In this document: positions 25,007 to 37,800 of the stretch, one piece after another
Numbering within the stretch: the stretch's first letter is position 1
Layout: every line of letters begins with the position of its first letter
From: Circinella minor
Taxonomy: Eukaryota > Mucoromycota > Mucoromycetes > Mucorales > Lichtheimiaceae
NCBI GenBank assembly: GCA_016758965.1
Contig: JAEPRB010000151.1
Span: 35,890-99,889 of the forward strand
Reading direction: 5' to 3'
DNA length: 64,000 nucleotides
The notes under the pieces: generated by a model
What the model saw: the letters and a program-made list of their open reading frames with translations, nothing else
The model's database searches: none
What the model was told of the DNA's origin: nothing
Translations under genes and position numbers: made by a program

Positions 25007-26183
25007 CTAATATATTGCTTTTTCTTCATCTTCAATTTGGGCTATAAATGTATGCATGAATTGATCGCGTTTTTTTGCCATTTCCTTGCCAACTGGGGTA
25101 CGCATCATACTAGAAAGTCGAAATAATTTTTCTGTAACATAGTAGTAAAATTAGTATTTATGTATACATATAATTTAGTTATTTTTATATAGACCCTGTT
25201 TCCCTTTATTCCAGCAGGTTATTACCATGAAAATGATTGACTGCCGTTCCATTTTTTTGATTTGTATACTCCTTTTGTGTCATATGAAGAACAGGGTCTA
25301 GTTCTGGTATGTGTAAAGCTATGTTTTTGGCTCCACTGTATGCTGCACAGCGCATCACACCTTTTTTTTAATGTTATTGCAGAAATAACCAGAAATTATT
25401 AGTTATATATATATATATATATATTATGATTAATATCGATTATAATTAAGAACAAAATAAAACCCGACAACATACCAAATGCACCAATTGCATCGAGTTT
25501 ATCTGCATCTTGAACACTATAAATAATTATTGTCATAAAAAGAAAGACAGAAAAAAAGAGTAATATTGAATATACGCGGTAATGAAGAAAGGGGGGGGAT
25601 ACGTAGAGTGTTTATATGGGGTGGATTAATAAATCGAAAATAAAAACGTCTTACGCATGAAGTTCAAGACATGAATCTCGCCAAGTTGCATCTGGATCAT
25701 CTTTACTCCAACCTAATTCTTTACTATATCCAATATTATCCACGATTTTTTTTACTAAAGCTGATTTTTCGGTATCATATCCATTTTTTATTAAAAACTG
25801 CTCAACATGTTCCTCTTTTTCAGGAGAAGTAACGTATTTACGATCACCAATATCATGACATAAGGCTGCGAGTTTTATAACCGTCAAATCGACCTTATCT
25901 TTTAACGCGTCTTGTTCTGCAAGTCGTAATGCTGTAATGTAAAAAAAAAAAAAAAAATGTATAAATATACATTAGTTTGTTGTCACTCTCTTCTAATACT
26001 ACAGTATTTGCTTTAACTGATAAGCATACGCGCAATTGACAACAAAAAGGTTTTCCACCATGCTTATCATTATTATTTACCCAAACGGCAAACCCGATCA
26101 ACATGATTTATGTCATGAGAAGGATCAAACCTTGACATATAAATGGCTACCATGGACCGTGTAATTTCGATAATGTCGGTCAT
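25007..26183 (-). CDS. HD-domain metal-dependent phosphohydrolase
   Basis: Five exons (26183-26081, 25931-25655, 25516-25476, 25360-25226, 25131-25007) encode 226 residues. The metal-binding HD signature is complete: H25 in SHDINHVDRV, the HD pair in ALCHDIGDRKY, and the downstream aspartate in VQDADKLDAIGAFGVMR. The C-terminus (EKLFRLSSMMRTPVGKEMAKKRDQFMHTFI) matches the helical end of the YedJ/YpgQ-like uncharacterised HD proteins found in bacteria and fungi. Such enzymes hydrolyse phosphate esters or nucleotides; the substrate here is unknown. All introns are short and phase-consistent. The gene lies 135 bp downstream of the MAT2B-like gene on the same strand. Confidence 0.88.
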
Positions 26184-26318
26184 TTTTATGTTTGTGAAAA
26201 AGAAAATTGCCAGCAATAGAATAAAAAGGTGAAGGTGATAAGAGAAAAAAAAATGAACAGCGAAAATAAACACGAGAAACTGCGCGTTTCCTAGGTTTTG
26301 TAAAGAAAAGTTTTATTT

Positions 26319-27849
26319 TTATGCCGACGATAAGTAAGTAGTCCACCATTGTTCGAAAGGTGTATGAGTAATATCAATTCCAATTTGTTTTAAACGATCA
26401 TTAGATAAATGGGCGTCCTTGGGTCTAGAAGCTGCAGCAGAACTAGGAATCTCATTTTGTTGACGAAGATGATCGATTGGGGTGTTTAGGATTTTACCAA
26501 AGATTTCTATTTTATTGTTATAAAATAATATAATATTAGTGATTATCAATATCATCCCAGTTTCTTTTATCACCAAGCAAAGTAAATAATTATTACCACA
26601 CATAGTATACTTGGTATACATTTCTTCGCCACTGAAATGGAATGTACCCGAAACTTTAGAATCACCTTGCTCGACGCGTTTAACTTCATATATATATATT
26701 TAGCATATTTATTGAAAAATCTAATTCTCTTTTTTTTTTATCCTTTTATATATATTTTTACCTGACATGTCCTTGATAACTCGACCAATGTCTTCAACTA
26801 TATACATACGACAACTTTTTTAATAACTTATTCATTTTTTTTTCTTTCAATTAAAAATTATATGCTTACCATGAGTTGGATAACGCAATCCAACGTTATC
26901 CATATCAGTTTCTTTACTGTGATTCTACATAAAAAAAATTCAGTTACTGACAACTTTTTTTATAATTACAATCACGCAAGACACACCCTTTACCTTAACA
27001 GCATCTAATAAAATATTGATTGCAGACTCTCCATTATATTCAGTTTCGCCGTAAAGTACGGGCACCCGCAAAATAACTGCTTGTGGATCAACTTGACGCA
27101 CAGCTTCTTCTCCAGCCAGTTTGGATTTACCATAAAAATTGAGAGGATTTGGCTTGTCATGCACGTTATAAGGTGGATTTTCTCCATCAAAGACATAATC
27201 TGTACTAATATAGATAAGCATCGCATTTTGTTCTTTACATAATGTTGCTAATTTACGCGGTACTTCAGCATTCAACTATTAGATGTAAATGGAAAAAAAA
27301 TAGTTCATTCAGATTATTATATAATAAAAACATCCTTTGTTTAATATAATATATTACCTTCAAAGTGCCTTCTTGATCCTTCTCAGCTACATCGGGACGA
27401 CGTTCAGCAGCGCAATGAACAACAACTATTGTACATATTCACGCATTATGAGTCTTATGTATATTTGTACTATTATGAAGAATTGCCATGTTTTGTTTTT
27501 TTACCATCAGGGTTTTGATTTTTAATGAATGCCTCAACAGCTTGATTATCCATCAAATTCAACTATTTTATAAACAAAAGTTTATTAAGAGTCAATTCAT
27601 TTACTATTTAAAATTTTTTCTTTCTTGTTTTTTCATTACCTTGATGAGACCAGCCTTATCAGCACGACTTAAAGCAGTACCAACAACTTTATATAACAAA
27701 ATAACTCATTAACATTAATAAATCCTTTTAAGAAAACGCGGCTGATGTTTTTTTTTTTTGCTCTTCTAACCTTCATGTCCAGCTTTTTTAAATTCGTGAG
27801 TTACTGCTCTTCCAAGTAAACCAGATGCGCCTGTAATAATGACTTTCAT
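26319..27849 (-). CDS. MAT2B-like protein (methionine adenosyltransferase regulatory subunit / RmlD-type reductase fold)
   Basis: Nine exons (27849-27771, 27686-27640, 27562-27505, 27425-27358, 27275-26994, 26924-26870, 26797-26762, 26683-26597, 26506-26319) give 299 residues. An NAD(P)-binding Rossmann fold opens with VIITGASGLLGRAV. Next come VVHCAAERRPDVAE, IYISTDYVFDG, YGKSKLAGE, LRVPVLYG, a segment ending LRYPTHVEDIG, SGTFHFSGEEMYTKY and a C-terminal RPKDAHLSNDRL. The HCAAERRPDV and GTFHFSGEE-x-TKY signatures point to MAT2B rather than bacterial RmlD. In animals MAT2B binds the catalytic subunit of S-adenosylmethionine synthetase and modulates it; the YxxxK pair of the reductase family is retained. 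Whether it regulates SAM synthesis here is inferred from homology only. Confidence 0.88.
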
Positions 27850-30800
27850 TTTTTTAAGGGATGGTTAGAACACCTAAAGAATAAAAAATAAAAAATAAAA
27901 TTCATGCTTCTTTTTTTTTCTTGTATCCCGGGAAAATCTTTCTTCGGGACGTGGCCTAAATTTAAGTTTTGGAGAAAGTTTGCATGATATTTCTTTCTAG
28001 TGAATTTTTTTCTAATTTTTCAATAGTATTAAAACGACGATGCAAATCACACTAACATATTTACAGTCCCATCATTATTCAAATATATTACATAACACTT
28101 CTATAATATACCACGTTCTTAACGATAATGTACAAGCAAATCAGAATGTTTTAAATATTACATATTCTTTTTTTTTCCAGTACTCACTACTTCAGGCTAA
28201 CCACTTTGTTATATGGTACTAAACAACAAAGAGAGTACTAGAACTAGTTTGCTCTTATCAAATATTTACTACCAAGTCATGATAAGGGCCACGATAAGTC
28301 TTTAAGTAAGTTCTCACGTGTTTTGTTTTATGTCAAAACATATTACTTTTGATAGCGTGCATTTTAACCACAAAAGTAATGTTTAAAGTAGTACAATCTA
28401 CTGATAAGAGGAAGACAGAAAAAGATCAACATTTTTAATTTTGATTTCTATGATGTCTATTTTATGTCTATTATTATAGAAAACCTACATTGGAACGTTT
28501 CACAACTTTTCAAGTTACGTTAATTTTGATCATCTTTCTTCGTTGTTATCATTTCTCGCTTTTTTCATCAATCTGCCTCTCCCCCCCCCTCCCATTTTTT
28601 TATATTTTAGATCTCTATCATCGGAACAAGATTTCAAAACAATCTACTACAGAAAAACATTATAATAAGATGTACCATGATAACAAAGAAAAAATATTTA
28701 ATTTGCAGCAATGTTCTACTAATTATGAAATAAGGGGGTAGTAAGGTGTTACATGATTTTTATCATTTTAAACATCATTAGCTGGAACTGACAGATTAAA
28801 TTAACAATTGCAAATCCTCTTTTATCACTTTCAAAAACTCGAACGTACATTTAATGAGATATGTAGTACTCTAATAAAGAGAGACAGTTACTTTATAATA
28901 GCATTAAAAAAAAAAGTTGTGCCCAACGCAAATTATTTTCAAATAGTTTTGTTGTGCAAAGAATCGTGAATTCTTCATCATCGAAAGTGCATCTCTTATA
29001 ACAATTAATTACAATAGCATCTACAACACATTTCTTCTTCCTAGCCGCATTTTCATCTAACACATATATTTTTTATAATATATGTAGTCGATAAGTTTCA
29101 AATAGCTCTAACCTTATATATGAGCCACAAGATGTTCTAGTAAGATATAGTTTATGGCTTGCCACGTTCTCTTATCACAATTTTTTTTGATAGATTCATA
29201 AATAGTATAAACTTTCGTTTTAAACATTGATCTCGAAAGAAAAACTTGATCCATCACTTATTTTTAATTATGCTGCTATCCAACATTTCTAGTACCAATG
29301 TGAAATACGTACCAGCCTAATTGATGTTGGTAAATAGTATTCCATCAATGCTTTAACATTGTCTTGGCTGTCAGCTTATAAATTAATGACATTAAACTAT
29401 TTGAAAAGAATATCTCACAGTACAACTAGAGAAATCCTAGTATCAATATTATGAGCATACTTAAAGTCTCAATCTACAGTGTAAATTTATTTTATTATCC
29501 GGCGTTTGTAGCTCCATACATGTGAACAAAAAAAGGATTGTATGAAAGAGCTTCTTTTCAACACAAGTTCATCTTACAAAGTGTTTAGTATGAGTACTTA
29601 CCCAACATGTAATTCTGTAGCAATCTATCTTGTTCATTGCCCAACTGCAGGCAAAAGTTTACCGGACTAGCATATTATAGATTTGATTAAAAAACATATT
29701 GATGTTTTAAATGTAAGCGCAGTAAAACAAAAAAGACAGAAAAAGAAGCGGAAGAAAGTAAAATAAATAAAAACGGGATATTATCATTGAGATTCTTATA
29801 GCAAAATCAAACAAAACTTTGTAAATGATAGATATTTTGTATTTAGACACTGGACTGCAGTACTCGTTGATTCAATTGTTCAAATTAATATACCAAACCG
29901 GGCAGTAAAAATCTTTACCATCTTATACTATTTACAAATATTACCTCTTTAATTAAAAAAACATGATGAAACTATATTCCTTCCGGTGGTGACACACTTG
30001 TCTTAAGCTTTAATACCCACTGACTGGCTATATATTAGTTCTACTCGTTTGCTTATTCGATGAAAATATAATCACACCAACTGGAAGAGAATACAGTATC
30101 TACAGAAGCACTAATCAATGTTGTTCATTTTTTATCCTATCTATACTTTTGGTAGCTCACAAAAAAACTTTGTTGGACGTATTACTGGAATGAGTATCAT
30201 CAGTATATAGTAAGTAGAAAAACAATAAAGCTACTATATATATGCAAAGATATTTAATTTTGCAAGGAAAAATATAAACTCATGCTAATCCGACCTCTCA
30301 TTCTTTTTTTTAGTAAAAAAAATGTCATCGCCTCGAGTTCTAAGAAAGTAATAAATATGTATATATTAAATCAATAAAAATGTCACGTGACATTACATTG
30401 ATTTTTCAATACAAATTGAGACGACTGAACATATTATAAAAGTTGATTTAGTACATAAAAAATAAGTTGATATTGAGGTTTATACGGCAAATATCGAAGT
30501 TGTGTTTGATTCCAATGATGTGTATATAGAAATAAAGATAAAGTCGGTTCAGCAGAAGATTGGGAAACAAGTGTTGCTAAAACGACAGTTATGCTGCTTC
30601 TTTTCTAATTAGATTCACGCACGCTTTTATGCAATACCAATATGCTATGACTCAAAGGAATGCAGGAGCCAAATGTCATATAGTTATAGCAACAGTTAAT
30701 GGACAGTTAGTACCGATAACATTGAACGCTTTGCTATAAGTCTCCTCTGGATGAATAAAGTATTTCAGAACATTGATCTACCTACAGAGACCGATGTTTG

Positions 30801-31637
30801 TCTCGCAACAGCCAATGTTGTTTCTGTTTCATATGTTACGTACAACGGCTAAAATTAATAAGGAACAACACTTTTACATTACTAGTAACGCAGGAGAGCT
30901 CTTTTTTTATCAGCATTTTTACAGGTTCAATTCCGTACCCAGAGGCCCATGTGCTGGTTATAACAATTGCTAGCTACAATTGCTGAACCACCATAATTTA
31001 AAAAACCAGCTGAGGTTGCATGAAAATTAACCAAGATTGTATAGGCTGCAGTGATAAATCCTATTATTAATGAAATTGTACCACACTAACACAAATACTA
31101 TCACATCTATTGCTGTTGTTGATGGCACACTTTATTAGTACAATTATTATCTTGTGAGTAAAAATAATGATTATAATGACAGTAAAAAAGAATGATGTAA
31201 TAACAACAAGAAACGCGATGCTGATTGCTGAAAAGACAAAACTCAAGCTAAAAAAATAGTGACAAAAGGAAGAAGAAATGGAAAATGAATGATAGAAAGC
31301 GAAAAAAGTCAAACAAAAAGATTGGAATAAGTAGTCATTATATTTACAAATATCATTTACGCAATTAATAATTATTATTTGCTGTCAAAATTAAAGATCA
31401 TTGCAAGAAAAAGGGTAATTAATAATGCCATAAGTAAAAAATTATTATTTATTATATGTAAACTACTAGTGTGAATTGATTAATTGAAAATATACAAAGT
31501 GGGGGAATGATCAATAATAAGACATTATTATTACTGAAAAGTCTCCATGTCGATGAAAAAAAGTTGCTTTTTTTAAAAATCTTTTCATTGGTGAATGTTA
31601 AATTGTTGTTGTGTAAGTACTTTTTGTCTTCTTATTA
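27850..31637. other. Gene-poor region (3.8 kb)
   Basis: Lies upstream of the MAT2B-like gene (-) and downstream of the Sin3-like gene (-). AT-rich with many stops; short open frames (for example 30773-30986) lack any family signature. A C8 run sits at 28583-28590. A 16 bp E-box palindrome is listed separately. Nothing else supported. Confidence 0.45.
30379..30394. promoter_or_regulatory. 16 bp perfect palindrome centred on CACGTG
   Basis: AATGTCACGTGACATT equals its own reverse complement. The core TCACGTGA is the classic site for Cbf1-type bHLH factors (CDEI/E-box). It sits in the gene-poor stretch about 2.5 kb upstream of the MAT2B-like start. It may be functional or fortuitous. Confidence 0.45.
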
Positions 31638-34600
31638 TTATTTCTTGCTCTTGGCTTTATTGTTACGTTTCGAATGATATTCTAAAGATAGATAATAGCT
31701 TTCTGCTTCAGTCTCACGCCAAACTGGAAGCAATTCATTTCGAAATTGTTTCCATTTCTCCCCTTCTTTCTCCAGAAACTCGATAATAACGGGTATATTT
31801 TGTGCTGGGTGCTTCCTGAATCCCTGAAGTGCCTTTGATGCGAATCGTTTACCATATGCTTGTTTAATTGCCTTAGTATAGATAAACGTGTCAACATTAA
31901 CAGTCTTGTTGAATTCTTTCTTTTGTGCATCGTCCATGGAATCTAATTCTTCCCCATCTTGCAATAATTGTAATTGCATAATTGCTTTTTCGTTATCATC
32001 AATCATGCAATCAAGTTCATACCTAGTTAAATTTGAAACAATTGAAAAAAAAATTAAGTAAACTGTGTCGTCTTTCTATATAATAGTGAAAAAAAGAGAA
32101 AATATAAAATGGCTACCGTTTCTCTTCACTTCGATGCAATTGTTCTTCATATTTATTCAATTTGAATGTTTCTGCATCACCACCTTCGCTTTGTTCCGTA
32201 GGGTACGAAACGTAAGCATCATTAAGTACTTCATGACACAAGTCATCGCGTGCTGAGCAAGGTTGATTGACCCACTAATAATAAGTAAAACAGTAGTAAT
32301 AATCAGGTTCGTGTTCCTATTCTGTTATTTATTCGCGTCAAATGTGGTACTGATAAAATGTACTAACCCTCAAATCAGTCACTTCTCGATAACTTGGACT
32401 TCCATCTACTTTTTTACATCGTAATAAATTTGGTTTTGGAATAATAGGTCTGATAACTTTTAGTGGCCGTTCCTCACGTGGGTCCGCACCATAACCAACA
32501 AGTTTTTGTAGCCGTTCCAGCAATTCAGTTTTGTCTTCAAATAACGGCATCAGACTGACAATCAGCTTAGTTTTATCAATAATTCCATAACTATACAGGT
32601 CTAAGAGTTTTAAAAAGTATTGGTATACATCAGGTTGCAAAAATTCATGAATTTGGTTAAATAATTTTACTTTTTTTGTTCTGATATAAAGACGTTTTTT
32701 CTTTTGTTCTTTTTGTTGACTACTAATAGGTACTTCTTTTCCGTCAATGATAGATTTTTCGTTATTGCTTTGCTCTTGTTCTTGAACAACGGAAGAAGAT
32801 GTTGGCAATGGTTCTACTAGTTGTTTTGGTGGTGATGCAGTAGGAGGTTGTTGTTGTTGTTGTTGTTGTTTTTTTTGTAGGTTTTGACTACTCAATATAG
32901 TAAAAGATATACTACATTCCGGTCGTGGTGACGTTTGATTTAAGGGAGTTTGTCGTAATGACAGTGATAACTGCCGTTGCTCTCTCAGTTGCTCTCTCCG
33001 TTGCTGCATAAGTGATGGTCGTGGTCCTGGTAGACGATGCTGTTGCTCTATAGGTGTTTGAAATGGTCGTTGTAGTGGTACAGAATCATGCTCACGGAGC
33101 AATGATCGAGGCATTTGAGGCGATGATTGTTGTGGTGGTTCTGGCAAACGATATTCAGAATTTACGTGTTGCACAGATGGTTGATATGGTTGTTGTCGTG
33201 GTATTAATCGCTGTGATGATAATTGTTGTGAATAACACTGCTGTCGAGCTGGAGGCGGCAAATGGAACTCCATACGAAGCTCTTGTGGCGAATGTCGCCC
33301 ATATTGATGCTGTGGTAATGGATCTACAAAGGCTGATGACAATTCTGCTTGTCTTCCACGCTGCGGTTGTGGTAATGGTACTTTTCCATGAATGGGTATA
33401 TTATTAGTAGTGTCAATTGATGATTTACGATAGGAATGACTATTGGAATGCGCAGAAACACCAGATGACGCATTTACAGGATACGGTGTATAACGTGATA
33501 AATGTGGTTGAGTATTGTAAATATGGGAATTGGTGTATAATGATCGTTTTGAATTACTTAATGAACTTCCGTGTTGTTGCTGAGATATTTTTCGTGGAGG
33601 GGGAGGCCCGATGGTCAATTTAGCATGTTTTTCTTTTCTTTGTTGAGTAGCTGACGATGAAGATACTGGTCTAACAAGTCCATGAGTACTGTCGACAAGT
33701 AAGTTTGTAGCTGAATGAGTATCTAATGACATTGGAGAATAAAAATCGCCATGTTGTCGCTGTTGGTGCGTCGCCATTGCTTTTGATGGTACTATTTCGT
33801 TACTAACACCTTTTCTTATAGGAGCGACAACACTTTCATGAGAAGTTACTGAAGGTGTTGTTGGTGTTGCTACAGCAGTAAGAGGTTGCGTATTTTCCGG
33901 TTGTTGAGCTTGTTGTTTTTTATAATGATTTAAACTAGTTATTGGAGTTTGTGGAGTACTATATGATCCTAAAGAGCTTATATTTGTATGTTGTGTATGT
34001 TCCTTTGTTTTCAAATTCGAAGGTTTCGGTAGTACCATACGGGAAGGGAGTGCGCTTGAATACTCTCTTCTCGATACCGTTCCCTCGTTCATCGTAATAT
34101 TTTTAGCAGCAGAAGAGTCGGATTGACCCTGTAACAATCCTTGTTGATTAATCATTGGCGAATTATATGAATAATATGTTATAGTTGTTGCATTGGGTGA
34201 TGTAGTTACAGTGCTATTAACGGGTGTACTATTTCCCATACTTTCAGGTGTTGGTAGTGAGGGTAATGCTTTTGGTATAGGCGACCCATTGATATTCTTG
34301 TTTTTTGAAGATGTGATTTGTCGTTCTAATGATGATGGGGATAATGATGTTAAATGTGATGCTTGTGATGAAGAAGACGATCGTTGTTTTTGTTGCTGTG
34401 TGTCATGATGACGTTTTCTAGCACGAGCAATATCAGCTTCAGCAAGTGGTGATGTACTATATATTCGTAATGAAGTTCCTGTCAAAGACTGTACGTGTAT
34501 TATTTTTATACATTGTCGATATGAAATAGATAACTGATAACCAGGTGGAAATACTGACAGTAACCCTTCTAACAAATCGTCTTCAGTCTCAAAGAGTTGT

Positions 34601-34887
34601 GCCGCATAGATGATTAGGTCAGAAGCTTCGCAGTTGCTTTGAGCAAACGCTGATATCTTTTCAAATAAGCCCTTGTCAGCGTTATTACGTACATAATGTT
34701 TCACGCTAGACAAATAACAAGAAATCGCTTGAAGATTGTTGATGTTATAGCTTGTTGTTTGATCGAATAATTTTTGTTCATGATGGATGCGATCGATTGA
34801 CAATTGATCATGCTCGGTAATTAAAGACGATGGTGGTATTGTACTATATGTGCATGACTTTATATTATTTCGAATTGAATTTGTCAT
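31638..34887 (-). CDS. Sin3-like corepressor, short form (PAH + PAH3 + HDAC-interacting domain)
   Basis: Three exons (34887-32368, 32274-32117, 32022-31638) encode 1,020 residues. A paired-amphipathic-helix-like segment lies at about 52-118 (SVKHYVRNN ... LLEGLLSVFPPGYQL). A long disordered Gln/Ser/Pro-rich middle (about 150-730) has a Q9 run. A second PAH follows at about 738-798 (YQYFLKLLDLYSYGIIDKT ... RLQKLVGYG), in the position of PAH3 before the histone-deacetylase interaction domain (about 828-1000: GSPSYREVTDLR, CHEVLNDAYVSYP, YEEQLHRSEEKRYELD, AYGKRFASKALQGFRKHPA). In Sin3 this domain recruits Rpd3/HDAC1. The protein stops 16 residues after the domain in a Lys-rich tail, without the usual C-terminal Sin3 region, and PAH2 is not apparent. 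Probably a divergent Sin3 paralogue. Confidence 0.85.
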
Positions 34888-37800
34888 GGAATCTCTGATG
34901 GGTGAAGTCTTTTAATTAGGAGGGGGCGAAAATAAAACCAACAAAGCGTATTTTATTTTTTATTTTTTGAGTTAGTGAAAGAGAGTTATTGTTAGGTTAT
35001 CGAAGTCAGACCCCAAAAAAGAAAAAAAAAAAAAAAAAAAGGTTCCTTTTTTTCGTCTTCAGCTACTATGACAACTACCTCAGATAAATTGGGAAAAAAA
35101 TTCTTCATTATAATGATTTAATAGTTGAATACAAGTATACCCCTTATAGAGTTATGTTATTAAATAATAGTAATAAGTAAACACTCATACTGTTGCATAA
35201 ATCCGTAACAAAATAAAAAAATAATAATAACAATAGCACTCTTCTAATATTTTTTGTTACATCTATGAGTGTGTGTTTTTGTTGACTTTACTTATATGTA
35301 ACAACACGAATGTAGACATAGTCAAATAAATTAAAGCTTATATTTATCAAATGGAAGAATGCGCGGACCGGTGCCTTTGGGCATATGGTAGCTTTCTTGT
35401 AATTGAGTATAAGTACATACATGTAAAAAAAGATGTAAAAGTGTCTATAACCAAAAAAAAAAAAAAAAATCTAGTAAAAAAAAGCTACATTTGTTTAGGA
35501 TTTTAGAACGAATAAGTGAGAAAAATCAGTATAAGAAACATATGTAGCAATAAATAGAAAAAAAAACAGTAAAGGAAATGTAGTATGGACCATTATAGCA
35601 GGCAATAAGTGTAAACCGTTATTCATATAATGTTGAGGTGATTATGGATAACTCCAGAGTTTTTTGTTCTCATCAAAAATTTCATTGAGTGACTAAGGAT
35701 ATCAGTTTTTTTGAAAACTCAAATACATACACAATCGAATACATCTATATAGCAATAATAATATAGGTAATGGCCACTTGGTAAAGCTTCTGCCTTGATT
35801 TTTTCCGTCAGCTTATTTTCAGAAATTATTTCTCTCTTTATAGTAAATTAAATCCGTCAGATTAATAAATAAGACATTCTTTCAATTTTGATAATAAAAA
35901 AAGCAGAAAGTTCTTAACAATAGGAATATTATAAACTATATTGTTTATCTGTTATATAGAGCCTACATTAGTACAACTTGATAGGAGTGAGGTAAACGAA
36001 TTTGCCCATATTTTTTTAGTGCGCTTATTTTAAAAGTTCTTTACTTATTACCTTTAATTTTTTTTTAGTGTTACCATATATTTAAAAAAATATGAAGAAA
36101 AAATCGTTTTGGTGCATTGCTTTTTTTTAAAAAATATAGTTGTGTAATTAAGTTTTCTAGTAAGGGTACTGTTATTATAAAGCAAGAGTAAAAAAAGAAA
36201 TTATCGATAATACAGTATTAACTACAGCATCTACCCCCCACTACTGTTAGCATACTTGGCGACTGGGCTATTGATTATGTCTGATGTATATAAAAAATAA
36301 ATAGCTTTACGTATTGTTTTTAATTTGATCTACCCAAATATTCGTCTTCAATTAATGAGTCCGCTCTCAGTTATTGTAAATCATAATGGGCAACTTTTTC
36401 TGTCTATTAAGAAAAGCGAATTAACTGTTCTATATTTTATCAAATAATTTAACGATAGATCTTTAGATCAGCAGCACACGTTATATTGATAAACTCGTAC
36501 AGCAGCCATCGTTTTTGGAAAATTTAAAGGTGTTTACAACAACACCACTCTTTTGGTGTATGCTATTGAGGACATCCATATATCCTCTGTTTTATATTAA
36601 GGTATTTACAGGGCATTATTTATCTTGTGTGTCGATGTAGCGCCAGCGATGTTTGTAAAGTTCAATGACGCTATCATATATGTACCCTTAGTGATGACGA
36701 CAGCTCTGAGGATACTGATGGTAGACGTAGTTACGCAGAAACTGTAGATAAAGTACAAAAAGCTTTTGGTCTCTTTCAAGTTTGAAATACTGTCCCTTTA
36801 AATCAATTAAAGGCATTTATTGACATTGTAAAGTACAGTGATGGTCGTTCATAGACAGCGAATTCGGTTGTTCTATCTAATTCCAATGCCTCGTGAATGG
36901 TTTTATTTAATTAAAGTTATACACATACTTGTAAGAGTATTGGAAATATCAACATAGTCTTTGTTCTGCTTCACTATTAGTAAACAACTAACCTTGAATT
37001 CATATTAAGGTAGACCTAGATAATAATTCAATGAAAAGTTTATAGGTAATGACCTAACAGGCGGTTGTTTTTATCTTTCTTTTTTTGGACTTTCATATTA
37101 TTTGATGACAGTAAACAGCATTTAACATTTTCTTGCAGTTGTCTAGTTACAATAATTTGCAAAAGAAAGAACAATACATATACAAGGTATGACCTTAACC
37201 CCATTTATTCAACTTTCTATGTAAAAATCATATTTTTATGTTGTGTCCCACAACGTTCTTTCTCTTCTTTAAGGAGGATTTATTGAGTTTTCAAAAGGCT
37301 GAACTTTTTATTTGTGTGACCATGCAATTATCTTAAATATCGTGGGGAATAAATTTTTTCATCAACGACTCTATTAAATATAAAAAATGCATTGTGTCAC
37401 AACAATACATTAAGTAGAACAGCGCCATATTTTTATTTTATATACTTGTAGGATAACCACAATAGGCTTCTTCTACACGATATTATTTACTTATACACAC
37501 CATTTGTATAAGCATTTTCATACATATCTTTATTTTTTTGGTTGTGACTATGCATAAAAAAAATTATCGAGTGATTTCTTTCATGCAAAATATGTAGTCT
37601 GCAAAAATGGGAAAAAATGTCATGCCACACAAAAATAGCGCGTATTTTTGCTACGCATGAATGGAGTGGTTTTCTGCTAGAAAAAAAGAGCTTGATTTGA
37701 ATCTCCGTGAACTTTACAGAATTACAGAAACTTTCTTTTCTTATTATAATGCTTGGATAAGTGGCTCGAGAGTGTGTGTGTGTGCGTGTGTATAACCAAC

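Noticed and set aside
30900..30960. GGTTCAATTCC, resembling a tRNA T-arm
   Set aside because: The flanks do not pair into a T stem and no anticodon or acceptor stem can be drawn.
33054..33407. 117-codon + strand open frame opposite the Sin3-like gene
   Set aside because: Antisense of the Gln/Pro-rich linker; its Val/Met-rich composition is what CAA/CAG repeats give in reverse.
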